A stretch of 64,000 nt of DNA. Origin: Mugil cephalus (lineage: Eukaryota; Chordata; Actinopteri; Mugiliformes; Mugilidae). The notes beneath the pieces were generated by a model, which saw only the letters and a list, made by a program, of their open reading frames with translations, had not been told where the DNA came from and did no database searches. Positions 1 through 13,407 of the stretch are shown in pieces. How positions within the stretch are numbered: position 1 is the first letter of the stretch; every line of letters begins with the position of its first letter. The DNA is taken from positions 20,006,357-20,070,356 of the forward strand of contig NC_061789.1 in NCBI RefSeq assembly GCF_022458985.1. Direction: 5' to 3'. The translations under genes and the position numbers were made by a program.

Positions 1-1414
1 TGTCCTCCTGCCTCCTGATCCAAATTAATCACTCCGCCAAAAGGTGACCATGTCTCTCTGACTGTACCACCGCCTCCAGGTGCCTTTTGTCGTCACCCTT
101 TCCTCCTTCTTCAGCAGTTTGTGAATCAAATCCCTCATCACGATGTTGAGACAAGCCCTCCCAAGTGTCCCTCCGTCACGAGTCACGTTCGGGAGGTGAG
201 GGGTGGAGGCAGCGTGGCTTCTTCAGGGGCAGCTGCGGTGTTAATCTGCAGCCCCGGGTGAAGTTAAGATAGTTAAGCTTGTTTGTAGGTCACCCACTGT
301 CTTCCCTTGCGCCCCTGTGCTCTCCCTCAAGCTTGGTTCACCTCAGGGAATGCTGTGGGGCAGAAATTTAATCTGCAGCCCTCTGCTACTCCAAGAGCGC
401 CGCCGACTCTTCTCCCCCTTTTTTCCTGCCCCCAACAACCCGCCCAGCTTTAGAATGCCAACCTCTCAACCCCTCATTTTTTCCTAAACATACTGTACAT
501 ATTTGTATGCATCAACTGGTGTCCTAGTGTAGCACGTCTCAAAACTATTGTGTGAAAAAAAAAAGATTAAAATAATAGAAGTGATCAGCATTCCTGATGA
601 TTTAGACTGAAAAACATGTGTTTAGTATTTATTTGTATGTGCTAACTGATTCCATAGCTACAGTTAGATCTTAAACGTGGCTGTGGTTTGTCCACGGCAC
701 AAATAAAACTATCATGATACGTGACCCCCTAGCCCATGGCTTATTTTATATTGAATATGACACTGGATGTGTGTGGCTATTTCAGACCACCTAAGTCTGC
801 ACTCAAACATATCTGTGTGAATGTGTCTTTGCGCAGCAAAACTACAATTCCCACGTCCAAATGTTGCCTTCAAACACTCCACGGAAGCTGCAGTTTGGAC
901 ACTGTTTGAATAATGTATGCAGTGTGTCTGTCTTTTATTTTTGGAGACCATAATCACTAGAATTCTCCGCTAATTCTAGGAGCCATGACAGTGGGAAGAT
1001 TCTCAACAACAAATCAAATCATGGATTGATCCTTGAGAAAATGTGAACAGTTTATACCAACTAGCTAACAGGTATGGAAAATATATTTAAAACATTCCTT
1101 CTAACCCCCGCCCTCCCCTTTCCAATTCCACCGATCATAGCGACTTTATGAATAAATTCAGCGGTGTCCAATGATCCCACGAACTCTTAATGCAGCACAG
1201 GAAATCCCATGATTTCGCAGAACTTTGCACTCCACCAACAAACCACTATCGGTTATTTGACAAAGTAAAAGACGCTGTGTAGACCGAGCAGCAAGCAAAG
1301 TAAAAAATCTAAACACACAAAAAAACTTCCGGCTTTGCTGCATCGTGAGAAGCTTCTCAGCTTTGCGGTGTTTACGACAATATTCATCATCATTATCATC
1401 AAAAGCGCCGAAAG
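1..1414. other. intergenic / probable 3' UTR of an upstream gene
   Basis: No convincing coding exon is visible on either strand. All three + frames are closed by stops within the first 60 bases. A canonical AATAAA at 702-707 suggests the left part is the 3' UTR of a + strand gene lying outside the window, which I cannot identify. The segment from about 960 to 1414 would hold the hsd17b14 promoter and 5' UTR; I see no TATA box. Confidence 0.4.
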
Positions 1415-4400
1415 ATGTCCCTCCGCTACCTCAACAAAGTTGCTATTGTCACCGGAGGATCCAAAGGGATCGGCAGGGGGGTTGTCAAAGTGTTCGGTAA
1501 GGTGGAAAAGTGTGGATCATCACGAGCACCACTGTCTGTGCTTGGATCAGGAAGTGGCGCACTAAAACTTCTCCTTTTTTTCTTTTTTAGTGGAAAACGG
1601 TGCTAAAGTGGTGTTTTGCGCAAAAGCAGGTGAGCACGGGCTGTCTCTGTAATTCCTCTGTGTTTTTAACCTGGCCGGACACGTATTTCGTCATGTTTGG
1701 CCGCGCATGTATCCGTAGACGGAGCAGGTGAAGCCCTGGAGGCGGAGCTAAACGCAGCAGCGCCGGGCTCATGCAGATTTGTGGCGTGTGACGTCTCTAA
1801 GGAGGAGGACATCAAGGTGAAGTGAAACTGTGATGCTGCTGGCTACACACACTGCCAGTATTCTCATGAAATAGACAGAATCTAGTCAAGATCACAACAC
1901 ACATAGCTCATATCACCTACTGCGAACCATGACCTTCTTTGTCAGAGGGACATCTGGGCGCAGGGTTCCACTGAGCGATGCTGCAGGGCTATCAACAAAA
2001 TAATCTATCTGTGTTTGAGTTAAATTGTGGTTGCCTGCTCTGTGTTAGCTCTGCTGGTTGGAGTGCTTCGGTAACTGGTTTCTTCTCACAGAAACTGATC
2101 ACAGCCACAGTGGAGCTGTACGGACACATCGACTGTCTGGTCAACAACGCAGGCTGCCGTGAGTCTCGCATCCATTCCACTGCGCCCCGCGGATGATGAC
2201 CATCAGGTCAAGAGGAGGCTTGTGTTGCTCAATTTGCTCTTGAAATCTTCCTCCCCAGACCCTCCTCACAAACCTACAGACGACACCACGGCGGAGGAGT
2301 TCAGAGACCTGCTGAATCTCAACCTCGTCAGCTACTTCTTGGCTTCGAAAGTAAATTTCCATTCTTGTGTGTGCAATTAATCTTATGATAACTTTCGATA
2401 AAGGCTGACTTCTATGGAAACAAAGAAAGATAAGGACTTGAGTTTTAGAAACAACTAACTGTGACATTTAATTATTATCATATTACACAGTGACAGTAGG
2501 AAATTAAATGTTAGTGAAGTATCCATCAGTGAAAACAAACTGATTCTAATACAACAGTCCCTTGTACAAGCTGCATCGTTTTTATGTACTGCAAATTGAT
2601 GTACTCTGAAAGGTCTAGAGTTCTTAAAGTAATTTTACGTAGAGTCACATCACAGACATTTAGTGACGTTTAGTTTTGTGCTTTTCAAGTCTTTGTTTGA
2701 AAAGTACATGTTTCTATCGTATCAACAACCCCATTTAACCGGTGGCATTTAAAATGTCTTAACATTTTTAAAGAACTCAGAACGACAGTAAAATATTTCA
2801 GTGCTTTCATATTCCCTCACACTCCTCCAGACTCATACATAGGATCTTTGCATTCACCGGAGGTCTCCCTCTCTCTGCAGTATGCGTTACCATATCTACG
2901 ACAGCGTCAGGGAAACATCATCAATGTTTCCAGTCTTGTGGGCACCATCGGCCAGAAAGATGCTGCACCCTATGTCGCCACCAAGGTGAACTGATCGTGC
3001 TTCTACACATCCTACATACACATCCCAGCCGGACAACAAACTCCTGTAACGCGATGTTTTCTCCACAAGGGGGCGATCATTTCCATGACAAAGGCGATGG
3101 CCGTGGATGAGAGTCGTTACAATGTGAGAGTGAACTGGTGAGGCAAAATGGTTTGTGGTTTCACCTCTGACTTCACTCTCACCCCAGGTTCTTTAAACGT
3201 GCAGTGAGGATGCAGTCAGGGGCATTTAAGGGTCGGCAGTATTATTGATATATGTAACGATTTAAGTAATATAATATTTAACATGTTTAAGGCGACAGAG
3301 TTAGTTTTATTTCCTCACTTACTTACAGTTAGCCCTCCTGATGTGTACATTTCTCAGGAAAAGTAATGGTATTCCTAAGTCAGTTTGACTCAGGGCACAT
3401 TTGGCCAAGTCAAATTGAAGCAACCACAGCATCTCTGTACAAATATGTGAAATGAGCCATGTTTTAGTCCAGTGGTTTCAAACTATGGGTAAGGCCCCTG
3501 TAAAGAGTCCCAGGTTAAATATGAAGGGTCATGATTAATGATTAATCAATGTAGTGGAGTTTCTTGCTCTGAATGTTAAGTATATCATACAAACAAAATT
3601 TAATTTTGAAATGTCTTACCCTGACCTGTCCAGGGTGTTAAGGTGCAGTAAAGAAAAAAAAAGTATTTAAAATTACAGAAACATAATAAAATAATGTGTT
3701 CTCATCACATTAAGAGACTATTTTAAACATATTTGTAGAAATGTCTAGATCATAATATTGATTTTAGAATAGTAAAAATCAATATTATTTTGGAAAAGCC
3801 ACCTTTAATGTCTGCAGACAGGAAAAATATATTAACCACTAATATTTGAAACATATAACACTATTTGCAACAGTTCCTCTGTTATTTTTAGCAGTATTTC
3901 TAACTGATATGAAGATTCTAACTACAGCCATCTAGTAATGCCCTCTTTGCTTTGTCATATAATTGTGTGTGACGTGTGCTCCAGCATCTCTCCAAGTAAT
4001 GTGATGACACCAATGTGGGAAGAACTAGCAGGACAGACACCAGATGCTGCAGCAACTATTAAAATAGGAGAGAATGCTCAGGCAAGTATAGAAGGGATCT
4101 TTACGGGGTCTTGGAAAGTGACAACAACGTTGAGACATCCTTGTGGAGAGTTTGATCCTAAAGAGTATGAAAAATCAGAGAACTCTGGTGAAACGTGAAT
4201 CTTGTTTTCGTCTCAGTATTTGCTGTCTGCTCAGCATGCGAAGCTCAAGCACTAGTAGCAGCTATAGTTTCACTCACAACTTTTTAATGAGCCACATAGC
4301 TGGCACATACCACAGTCTGTTGTGTTGTAAATGTTAGCACCTCTTTTCTTCTAGAAGAGGCTGTTTTTTGCAATTCAAATTACAGCTTCCTTTCATCTCG

Positions 4401-4823
4401 GCGAGAAAAGCCATTTGAAGCTGAAAGAAATGCAATAAAGAAGAGAATCTAGACAAAGGCCGGAGACTCTCTGCCTGCACTACATTAGGAGAACACAGCT
4501 GAATATGTCTCAGAGATTTTGTTTCTTTTGTTTATTACAGTATAGGAGCATAGGAGGAGGAGGAATTATTTTAATATTGAAGTTTTTGTAACAGCTGCAT
4601 GACGGTTAAAACATGTATGAACATGTATGGACAGTCTTTGGCACAGCTAATGTTTGCACATTTCCTTCTGAAACAGCTGCTGGGCCGAATGGGGACCGAA
4701 GCAGAGTGTGGACTGGCCGCCTTATATCTCGCTGCAGAGGCCACTTTCTGCACTGGAATTGACCTCCTGCTCAGTGGAGGAGCTGAACTCAACTACAGCT
4801 TCAAGAGCCAGATCCCGTCCTGA
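1415..4823 (+). CDS. hsd17b14: 17-beta-hydroxysteroid dehydrogenase 14 (SDR family), 9 coding exons
   Basis: Coding exons: 1415-1496, 1591-1629, 1719-1816, 2092-2158, 2259-2350, 2881-2985, 3070-3137, 3985-4081, 4677-4823 (795 nt, 264 aa; human HSD17B14 is 270 aa). The family comprises cytosolic NAD-dependent dehydrogenases acting on hydroxysteroids and other alcohols. The Rossmann cofactor motif TGGSKGIG is at residues 13-20 and NNAG at 91-94. The catalytic Ser144, Tyr157 and Lys161 sit in the SSLVG and YVATK blocks of exon 6. The C-terminal block [15 protein letters not shown] matches human HSD17B14 closely. All introns are GT-AG except the one after exon 8, which starts GC (CAG|gcaagt). This donor is required: the nearby GT would break the frame into exon 9. 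AATAAA follows at 4933-4938. The next gene, bcat2, is on the same strand and also lies near HSD17B14 in human 19q13. Confidence 0.95.
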
Positions 4824-4932
4824 CTGTCCAACCCAGCCAGTGCTCATGGCTGTGGATCAGCTGATTTAACAGATACACGTTTTTAATGGAGATTATGCAC
4901 AACTGTGCTGGTTACATGTCTAAAAATATAAA

Positions 4933-4938
4933 AATAAA
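4933..4938 (+). terminator. polyadenylation signal of hsd17b14
   Basis: AATAAA about 110 bases after the stop codon, in an A/T-rich stretch. It is the first canonical signal downstream. Confidence 0.6.
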
Positions 4939-5054
4939 ACTTAATACAATACAATAAAATACACTTTTTTAAAATTAGTTTTTGTAAAATAATAAATATA
5001 AGCATTTCATTCACTCGAATTTGCAAATTTACTTTTAAAGCTAAGTTATAGCTA

Positions 5055-5090
<36 letters not shown>
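5055..5090. repeat. (TG)n/(TA)n microsatellite
   Basis: About 13 TG repeats followed by five TA repeats between hsd17b14 and bcat2. Confidence 0.9.
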
Positions 5091-5091
<1 letters not shown>

Positions 5092-5627
5092 TAACTCTGT
5101 AATACAACCTGTACCACTCCCCACGGATCCACCAATCAGCAGCCACCTTTTTGCCCTAAAGTAACCTCTCGCCAACCTCTTCGCCAATCAGGTGTGCGCA
5201 TAGAGTCACGCCTCCAATGACTTCCTTGAATGAGAATACTGGTTAATAAATCCGGCTACTGTACTGTAACTTGAAGGCAGATTTAATAAATAGATTTTGT
5301 GCTTTTCGTCAATCAGTTATAATCCTCGTGTCTTTATATAAACGAGTACAGGATTTTAAATTATTAACACGAAAAATATAAAAGAAAAATTAGTATTCGC
5401 TTTTTTTTTTTTTTAGAAATAATTTGAACATTTGTCAGTACACAGGCTTAAACTTGCAAGGTTATGAGTTTATGTTGAATATTCTGGAGGTCATTTTATT
5501 TTCCTGGAGGTCTCTAGTTTCAGTCTTCAACTGAGCAGCATCTCGCATTTCAAAGCGGAACTCAAGTTCACTTTGAGGGTTTGTTTCCACACGAACAACT
5601 AACCTGGTTTATCTCCACGTAGCAGCG

Positions 5628-8200
5628 ATGGCAACGCTCCGCACGGTGAGTTCACTGACTGATAACCGGGTGCTCTTTATTATTTGTTTACATTGATTGT
5701 CTGGGTAAATGATTCACAAAAGCAGAGATAAGTCCGCCGGTAATAAGCAAAAGAAGATAAGAGGTCGTTAAAATGGACTCGTTCGTGCTACTGGAGGCTG
5801 TCCCGCCTGCACAGAGGGTGGCAAAACAATGCTGCACGGAAAGGACATTCAACCAAAGCTAATTCAGAAATATGGAAACTAAATTTCTTTTGCTTACTGA
5901 TTAAATAGACACCTCGTATAACACAACCAAATGCATTCACTTCACTTTAAAGGTCCGCTGACAATTTCGGCTGACTTTAAGTTAAATAAAATGATAATGG
6001 TTTTTGAAATGTGATGACTTTTTTTCCTGAAATACACCCTGACGGCGTTTTAAGATTGCGGTAAACACACAGTTTAACATGTGTCATTTAATATGTGCGT
6101 TTTGGGGGTAATTATATTCGTATGCGTTAGTGGAAAATTGCACGACACCGGTATATTAGCGATTCTACACAGTAAACAATTGTTCTTTAACTTGTCCATT
6201 TTACAAATGGAGTTCGGCGCGAGGATTAAGCCGCAGATGCGAACTCCAGACTGTTGGTCCAAATAAAGAAAAACAAGACAGCATTTCATTCATCGGATGT
6301 ACAGATGAATGTCACAGAGCTGAAATACCTGAACCACGCACAATCCTTTGGTTGAAATAATGGCGAAACTTGCGCCATCCATTCAGCAAATCTAGCACAT
6401 AGCAGTAGTGTGACTGCGCAACTTTTTGTTGGAACTGCTTCACACACTCCAGCCAAACCTGCCTGCTTTGGATGACCATATTATTAACGCCACGATGCAG
6501 TCTTGTTTGCACATACAGTAACATTGGCATGTTCCGTATGTTTCTGCAGACTTTGTCAACCTCACGACATCCTTGCAAACTGTTCTCTCACCTTGCATTC
6601 CTCATTCTGCGGCATGTGCACGCCGACAGTCAAAAGTTTGGACACACCTTCTCATTGAATTGAATTAGAAAGTGTGTCCAACCTTTTGACTGGTGGTTTA
6701 TGTGCTGGATTCTATTTCCAGTGCGGCCTCTGTCAGCAGCCTACCGGCATGTGTTATTCTCTGCAAAGTATGAACTGCAGACAAAGTGATTGGTGGTGAG
6801 TTACACACCCCCACGAACACAATGCCACACATGGTGTTCCTGGATATTCCCAAGACAGGACAAACCAGTGACGTGTGGAAGGAAGGTTGATCTCAAATTA
6901 TATTGCAGCAGCTGACTTCTAGTATTGTATGGAGACAGTTGTCAGTGTCTTGTTAAGAGCTTTGTCATGTTTCATCTGCAGGCACTCCATGGACGACTGG
7001 TTCAGGCCCTCCCTTTTTCCTTTGGTTCACTACGATTCACCAGCTCCTTTAAGGTAAAGAGGAAAAAGTTAACCTTTTATTACTCTCCACGTAAGTCATT
7101 ACATGTCAGCTTGTTTTATAGACTCTACTTATCCTGAAAGTATTTTGGAAAGAAAGTAGTAACACTGTTCACCTGTGGGATCTGCCTCAGACAAGTTGCC
7201 TCCTGTTTAACTTTGTTTCTTCTTCTCTTCCGCTCACTGTCTGTCTGTTGTAATTTTTTAATTCAGTGTAATTGAACCTAATTAATTGTGTCTAATTGAC
7301 TATATAAGCCAGCATCTCAATTATTTGTAACACTCCACTAATTGTCCTTTTAAAGCATGCTCTGTCAATAACAAAGATTTAAAAGCAATCACCTGTATTC
7401 GACGTCCGCTCTGCTCTTGTTCCGTCCACTTCTTTTTCTTCCGCCTGTCTCTGGCTCGTTTATCCGTCTCCACCCCAGGCGGCAGATCTCTGCATTGAAC
7501 GCAACACAGCATGCAAGCCGAAGCCCGAGCCCTCCACCTTGGTGTTTGGCAAACAGTTCTCCGACCACATGTTGACCATCAACTGGTCGGAGAAGGAAGG
7601 CTGGGAGGCTCCTCAGATCAAACCTTTCCAGAACCTGTCGCTGCACCCTGCCTCCTCTGCCCTTCACTACTCCGTAGAGGTGAGAGAGGAGACGACACGC
7701 AGGACACAAACCACACCTAGTATTTCTCATGTCTGCAGTGCTTCACTTTATAATTATACACTTCTTAAGGTGGAAAGGGTTGTGGAAACGTGTCCCTGCA
7801 CTATCTACTAAAAACTATCCTACAACTACTAGGAGCCTGTTCAGAGCCTGTATTAAGATTTGGCTGGGTGAATGTTCTCAGTTGCACCTATAATCAACAG
7901 GGGTTCTCCTACAGCACTGGAGTTTAGCTTCATTAACTCAGAAAAAAGCTTCTACATGGTAGTCTGAAAAAGACTGTAAATTATGTTTTCATTAGTAATG
8001 AGATCTTTTTAAAATATTTTGTCCTTGTAGCTGTTCGCTATCTAAAAATTAATTTAAAGTATTTAATGTGGGTACACGATTGTTACGTGTTAATTACTTA
8101 TCTGTTCATGGTGGTATTATGATACTGTGCGTATGGAGACATTTAGAGCCGAAGTTATAATCTGAGTATAATGCTGGTCAGACTGATGTTGGTGTGGAGA

Positions 8201-8236
<36 letters not shown>

Positions 8237-11200
8237 ACACACACACATACATACATAAAACAGCACTGTTGTCATTTCTGAGGAGGCCCGAGGTGGCAGT
8301 GAAACATTGCAACATTTGACTGTTAAACAATTACAGTCACAGACGAAGGTGTGAGGAGGAATGAGCTCATGTGTATCTACCTTTTCTCCAGCTGTTTGAG
8401 GGCATGAAGGCCTTCCGTGGGGCTGACAACCGCATCCGTCTGTTTCGGCCAATGCTGAACATGGAGAGGATGCATCGCAGCGCAGAAAGAAGCTGTCTTC
8501 CTGTAAGTTTGTGCCACCCTATATCCTCTGAATCTTCTTCGGTGTACTTGGTAATCCAGTTCTTTAGAAAGCCTATTATTCTGATCAAAGTGGAAACGCC
8601 TCTGAAAAAAGCATCAAGACCAACAGGAGCTCAGCTTTCACTACATCATTTCTAGATATATACCCTTGATCATATTTCTTATTCTTTCACCGGAGCACGA
8701 AGCAACACATCCACTCCAGCTCAGAGATATTTCAAACTCATCAAAACTCTGAACCAGTTTGGTCTCATCTCTGCTGTGGGTCTGGACAGTTTTGTTGAGC
8801 TGGTCAAGTTTACCTGATAGATCAAACACCTTTAGGTGGTAACCTTGTAGCATGGTGCTAATTGACTGCTCAGAGCAGTGACATCCAAGCTCACCCTCAC
8901 ATGAGGTGTTAAACAAGTGTTCAGATGGGGCTTCTTCTTGTATATCTCTCTTCCTGTATCTTTTAACCAACCCAAATTAAAGCACTATAGTATTGTTCGT
9001 AGAATTTGCACATAAAATTGCAATATGCTGTCGTATCTAACTGCTTGGCATTGTGTCCATTTCAGCTTTACAAAAACACTAGTGAATATTTCACCTAAGC
9101 TGCTAAATTACACAAAGAGCCATTGACACATCTCCTGAATCCGTTTACGATCACAGAAGAAAGGGCTTTGTGTCAGTCTGATAAAACATTTCACAGTCAG
9201 TGAAATGAATGAGGACGTGCCACTGTACTGAACTGCACCCTGCCCAGAGGTAGCAAACATTTACTGAATGGGTGTACAGTAGTTAAAAATGACTGTGCTT
9301 ATCTTTTGTATTTCATTAGAAACCTTCGATGTTGTAAAAAAAAAAAAAAAAAAAAAAAAATGATTGCACAACAGTTTCAGTCAAAGCCACATTAAGGTGA
9401 TCAGGTGACCTGGGGATAATTCCAAGTGTAAACAGGATGCTGGAGGCAGATTAGTGATGGCTGTAAATGCCTTTTCTCCCATGCAGTTGTTTGATAAATC
9501 TGAAATGCTGGAGTGCATTAGGAAGTTGGTGGAGGTGGACCAGGAGTGGGTCCCCTACTCCCAGGAAGCCAGCCTCTACATCAGACCCACGTTCATTGGA
9601 ACTGAGGTGAGTTTTAGCATAACTGGACAACCCCAGGTTCTAAATAAATCAGCCTGTGTGAGATGTGGTTTGAATGCACACATACCATTAGTACTCAACT
9701 GAGCTTTGTCTTCTCCCCTCATCCAGCCGTCTCTTGGTGTGTCTCGGGCAGGAAAAGCTATGATCTTTGTCATCATTGGCCCAGTAGGACCATACTTTAC
9801 GACAGGGTCCTTCAGTCCAGTTTCTTTGCTGGCAGACCCTTCATTTGTCAGAGCATGGTCAGGAGGTGTGGGGGCCTACAAGATGGGAGGGTAAGTTTTC
9901 TTCACTTGACCCACTTGAGACTTGGTGTGTGGCGTTCAGAAACTTGAAACAAGTAGAAATTTTGAGTTGTTAGAGTTGTTTTGCATAGAAGGAAGATGGG
10001 ATGAGGCAGTCACACAGATACTAGCTTATGTAGTAGATGATGTCACAGTTGGAGGATGTTGCCCCTGACAACAACCTGATTAGCCTTCGCAGCGGGAAAT
10101 GGATTTAACTGGCAAGTGATGGTGCGGAGAGCAGACGATTGCTTTGGCATATGCATCATAAACTAGGCTAGCATTGCAATTATAACATAAAAGTAATATA
10201 TGTGCTTTGTAACACTGCCACAGTTGGGTGTAGTTGCTGAAGCATTCGGCACCACAGCTGTGTTTTCATTCAGCAGGGGATCTGGACAGAGTACAACTAT
10301 TTGTTTTTTCCCACTTTGCTTCTGAAGCATAGAAAGACGGCTACTCAGTGTCACTGGATTATGGGATATGTAGTGCAAAATAGTGGTTTATATGTTCATG
10401 ATCATTGATGCACATGTTTGACATGTCAGACACTGAGTTGTTATTCTGTTGACCAAATTAATTAATGAATGATTGAATGAACTAGTCGGATTCAAATGAA
10501 TAAAAGGAAGAACATCACTGAAGTGCGGAAAACACTCAAATAAACAGGAGGCGACAAAATATGGGCCGGTTTTATTGCACTGCAGATTCTGTTGGTGCTC
10601 CAGTAATCTGCTGTCATTCCACACAGCCTGTAATCACAGCCCTGCCTCCACATGACTCCATGGTCCCAAAGTAGCAGCTACTCAGCTTCACTGTGATTAC
10701 ATAACTCCACCAAACACCCTCTTCATTCACAAAGCCCATTCTGCTCCAATCAAAAGGCGAGGATATATCAAGCGTGACAGCAGTCATGGGACTCTGTCCA
10801 GGGGAACTGAGAGTAACTCAGCTCTGTAGTTCATTAGGGTTATGTTATAGTGTTGCGTGTGTTAAAGGCTTACACAAACTTGCACAGAGTTCATTTTCCT
10901 AAACATGAATTATTTTTTTTTAATTATTTACATTAGATGTTGATATTTTAGAAGCCTGATGTAGAGTTGTTTCCTCAGATATGTTCTGTGACATTTACTT
11001 TAAAAAACGAACTCAAGGCAAACTATCTTTGGCATTTCTGTACAGTCATTTTTGTTTCATTTGTTGATGTATATGCTATCACACACATGAATGTACCTTC
11101 GATAAGCTCAGTTTAATGTATTTAACTGCCTCAAAAGTATATATATATATATATATATATATATCATCTGGAATACTAGACCTCATGGAAAGGAACAAAG

Positions 11201-13407
11201 CACTACATTGTGTGTGAAATCAGAAAATGAACAAATGTCACTGCCACCTGAACATTGTGACAAACAGGAAAAGCAGACAGATATTCCCAGCCAAGGGTGG
11301 CTCATCATTAGAGTCAGTGAAATGTATTGTTTCATTGTTTCTTGAAATAACAAGGATATACGGTTTCCATACTTCCTGTTTGAGCTGCATATTTCACAAG
11401 ATGTTCTTGAAGAAGGCAGTTTGGTCTATTGCATCTGTTCCAGGAAGTCTGTATCTCTTTAAAAATTAGAATGATCAATCCATAATCCATAATGTCACTT
11501 TATGACCATTAAGGCTATAACTGTGCTTAAAACAGTCCTTATATCCAAACCTAAGCGTCTTCAAAATGTATTAGATTCTGCAGATAAGATTTATTTGATA
11601 AAAACAAAAATGCTAACACAGCTAATGAAATCTGTTTATTTGACCCATCTCTTGCCCCTCTCTCCAGTAACTACGGTCCTACAATAGCGGTGCAGCACGA
11701 GGCGGTGAAGCGAGGCTGTCAGCAGGTCCTGTGGCTGTACGGAGAGAAGGAGGAGATCACCGAGGTCGGCACCATGAACCTCTTCATCTACTGGACCAAC
11801 GAGAAAGGAGGTCTGGCTCTTTGACTTTCCCCTGTGTGGATTCCCTCAAGGTTTCTTTCATTCAAACCGTTTCCCGTGTTGATGTGTTCGCCTGCAGAGA
11901 AAGAGCTGCTGACACCTCCGCTGGATGGGATCATCCTGCCAGGAGTCACCAGACAGTCTCTGCTGGACTTGGCCAAATCTTGGGTAAGACCAGCACAGAC
12001 GAACACAAAACACACCGCAACTGACAACACCAACTGATGTTGGTGTACAATCAGCTGTGTGTGAGTTAATAGTCAAGCAGAAGGGTACTCCCAAATTTTT
12101 AAAATTTAGTTGTAATTTAGAGTAGAAGCTCCAGAAAATCTCTAATGAGAACCACAAATCAATCTGGTTTCAAACAAACAAGTTTAGCAGCATTTTTACT
12201 TGTGCATCAACAATGACATGTCATTCAAATGTGCTCTTGCAGCCTTAGGGAATTGTGACACCGCCAGCTCGATCATTTTATTTCAGACCGGATTATTCTA
12301 CACAGTCACTGTGGTTGAACAGCTCATGGACATTTGGTAGCAGTCTCTTTTATTGAAGCCGTCTAACGACACCCTCATCTTGAATTTCATTGCTTCCCGT
12401 GCCTCTGCCAGGGTGAGTTTAAAGTGACGGAGCGCACCGTGGGCATGAAGGAGCTGCTCTCAGCTCTGGATGCTGGAAGAGTCCTGGAGGTGTTCGGAGC
12501 GGGGACAGCCTGCGTGGTCTGTCCTGTCGGCAGCCTCCTCTACAAAGGAAAGGTACGGCTTTAAAGAATGATGACATTGTTCCAGTGACACCAGCTCAGG
12601 AGCTGGTAAAGCAGCAGCTCTGTGTGATTGAGGCACCGCTTCCTTTTATTCTGATTATTATGAAGTAAGTTTGAGATATTTAGCATATCAGACTGATTCC
12701 AAGTGCAGTATTCATCTAAATACCAGTCAGAACAGACTGGCCTGGTCAGAAGGAATCAGACTGAGAGGGGTGGTGTAAACCTTTAATAATCCATTCAGCA
12801 GGAAAACATTAGCTCCACATAGCCGCGTGAACACTTGATCTGATCGTTTCCCCCGGGTTGGAATAAATCCATTCTTTACGTGACCATTTTCAAGGAAACG
12901 TGTGAATGTCTGATCAGAACAATTGATCGGCTTTAGGAAATATTGTCTCAATAGGACGATATATTTGCTTCTTTTCCTCGCAGACCTATCAGATCCCCAC
13001 CATGCAGAATGGTCCCGACCTGGCGAAGAGGTTCCACAAAGAGCTTACTGATATTCAGGTAAGAGCATGTGTTGCAACGTCGGTCCGTGAAGTGTAAAAC
13101 GAAACATAGTCATAGTGTTGTTTAAACTAACCAGGACAGGTGTACTTTAGTTAAATACAAAGACAGCTAATTCTTCCATCAGAAGAACTCATTTTAGAGT
13201 TGTTTGTTTCACTACTTTTGCTTCATTAATGACTCAAACAATTATTAACACCAAAGGCAGCATTAATATTTCACTTGTTTTATCTCCAGTGCCTAATGTA
13301 GCTTCATATGGCATCTGGTTGATTGATTTATACCTTCCTGATTTTTTCCTCTTTGCCTCTTCCAGTACGGACGGAAACCAAGTGACTGGGCGCCATTTGT
13401 CATTTAA
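5628..13407 (+). CDS. bcat2: branched-chain amino acid aminotransferase, mitochondrial, 11 coding exons
   Basis: Coding exons: 5628-5645, 6982-7053, 7479-7679, 8392-8502, 9487-9606, 9727-9890, 11668-11810, 11898-11983, 12412-12552, 12984-13058, 13366-13407 (1173 nt, 390 aa; human BCAT2 is 392 aa). A PLP-dependent fold-type IV transaminase that converts leucine, isoleucine and valine to their keto acids with 2-oxoglutarate in the mitochondrial matrix. Residues 1-30 are rich in Arg, Leu and Ser with few acidic residues, as expected of a targeting peptide. The Schiff-base lysine is Lys226 in the YKMGGNYGP block split between exons 6 and 7. The redox-switch CxxC of BCATm is present as Cys339 and Cys342 (CVVC). 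The block [10 protein letters not shown] in exon 4 is characteristic of the family. The short six-codon first exon is typical of a presequence exon. All introns are GT-AG. Confidence 0.96.
6627..6692. repeat. short foldback repeat (MITE-like) in bcat2 intron 1
   Basis: A 66-bp near-palindrome. The left arm cagtcaaaagtttggacac is mirrored by the right arm gtgtccaaccttttgactg, with a short A/T-rich centre. It resembles solo terminal inverted repeats of Tc1/mariner-type DNA transposons in fish, but the family assignment is from memory only. Confidence 0.55.
8200..8258. repeat. (CA)n microsatellite in bcat2 intron 3
   Basis: An interrupted (CA)n/(CATA) run just after gatcacac. Confidence 0.9.
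9336..9360. repeat. poly-A run in bcat2 intron 4
   Basis: 25 consecutive A residues with no recognisable retroelement body upstream. Confidence 0.85.
11139..11164. repeat. (TA)n microsatellite in bcat2 intron 6
   Basis: Thirteen TA repeats in a 1.8-kb intron that is otherwise featureless to my eye. Confidence 0.9.

Larger units (their letters stand above)
4824..5627. other. hsd17b14 3' UTR and bcat2 promoter region
   Basis: It contains the hsd17b14 3' UTR, a (TG)n/(TA)n microsatellite at about 5055-5090, a T run at about 5401-5414 and the presumed bcat2 promoter and 5' UTR. TATATAA-like bases near 5334-5341 are about 290 bases upstream of the ATG; I do not call them a promoter. Confidence 0.5.

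Noticed and set aside
5331-5345. TATA-like sequence upstream of bcat2
   Set aside because: It is too far from the ATG to judge without a mapped start site, and A/T-rich words are common here.
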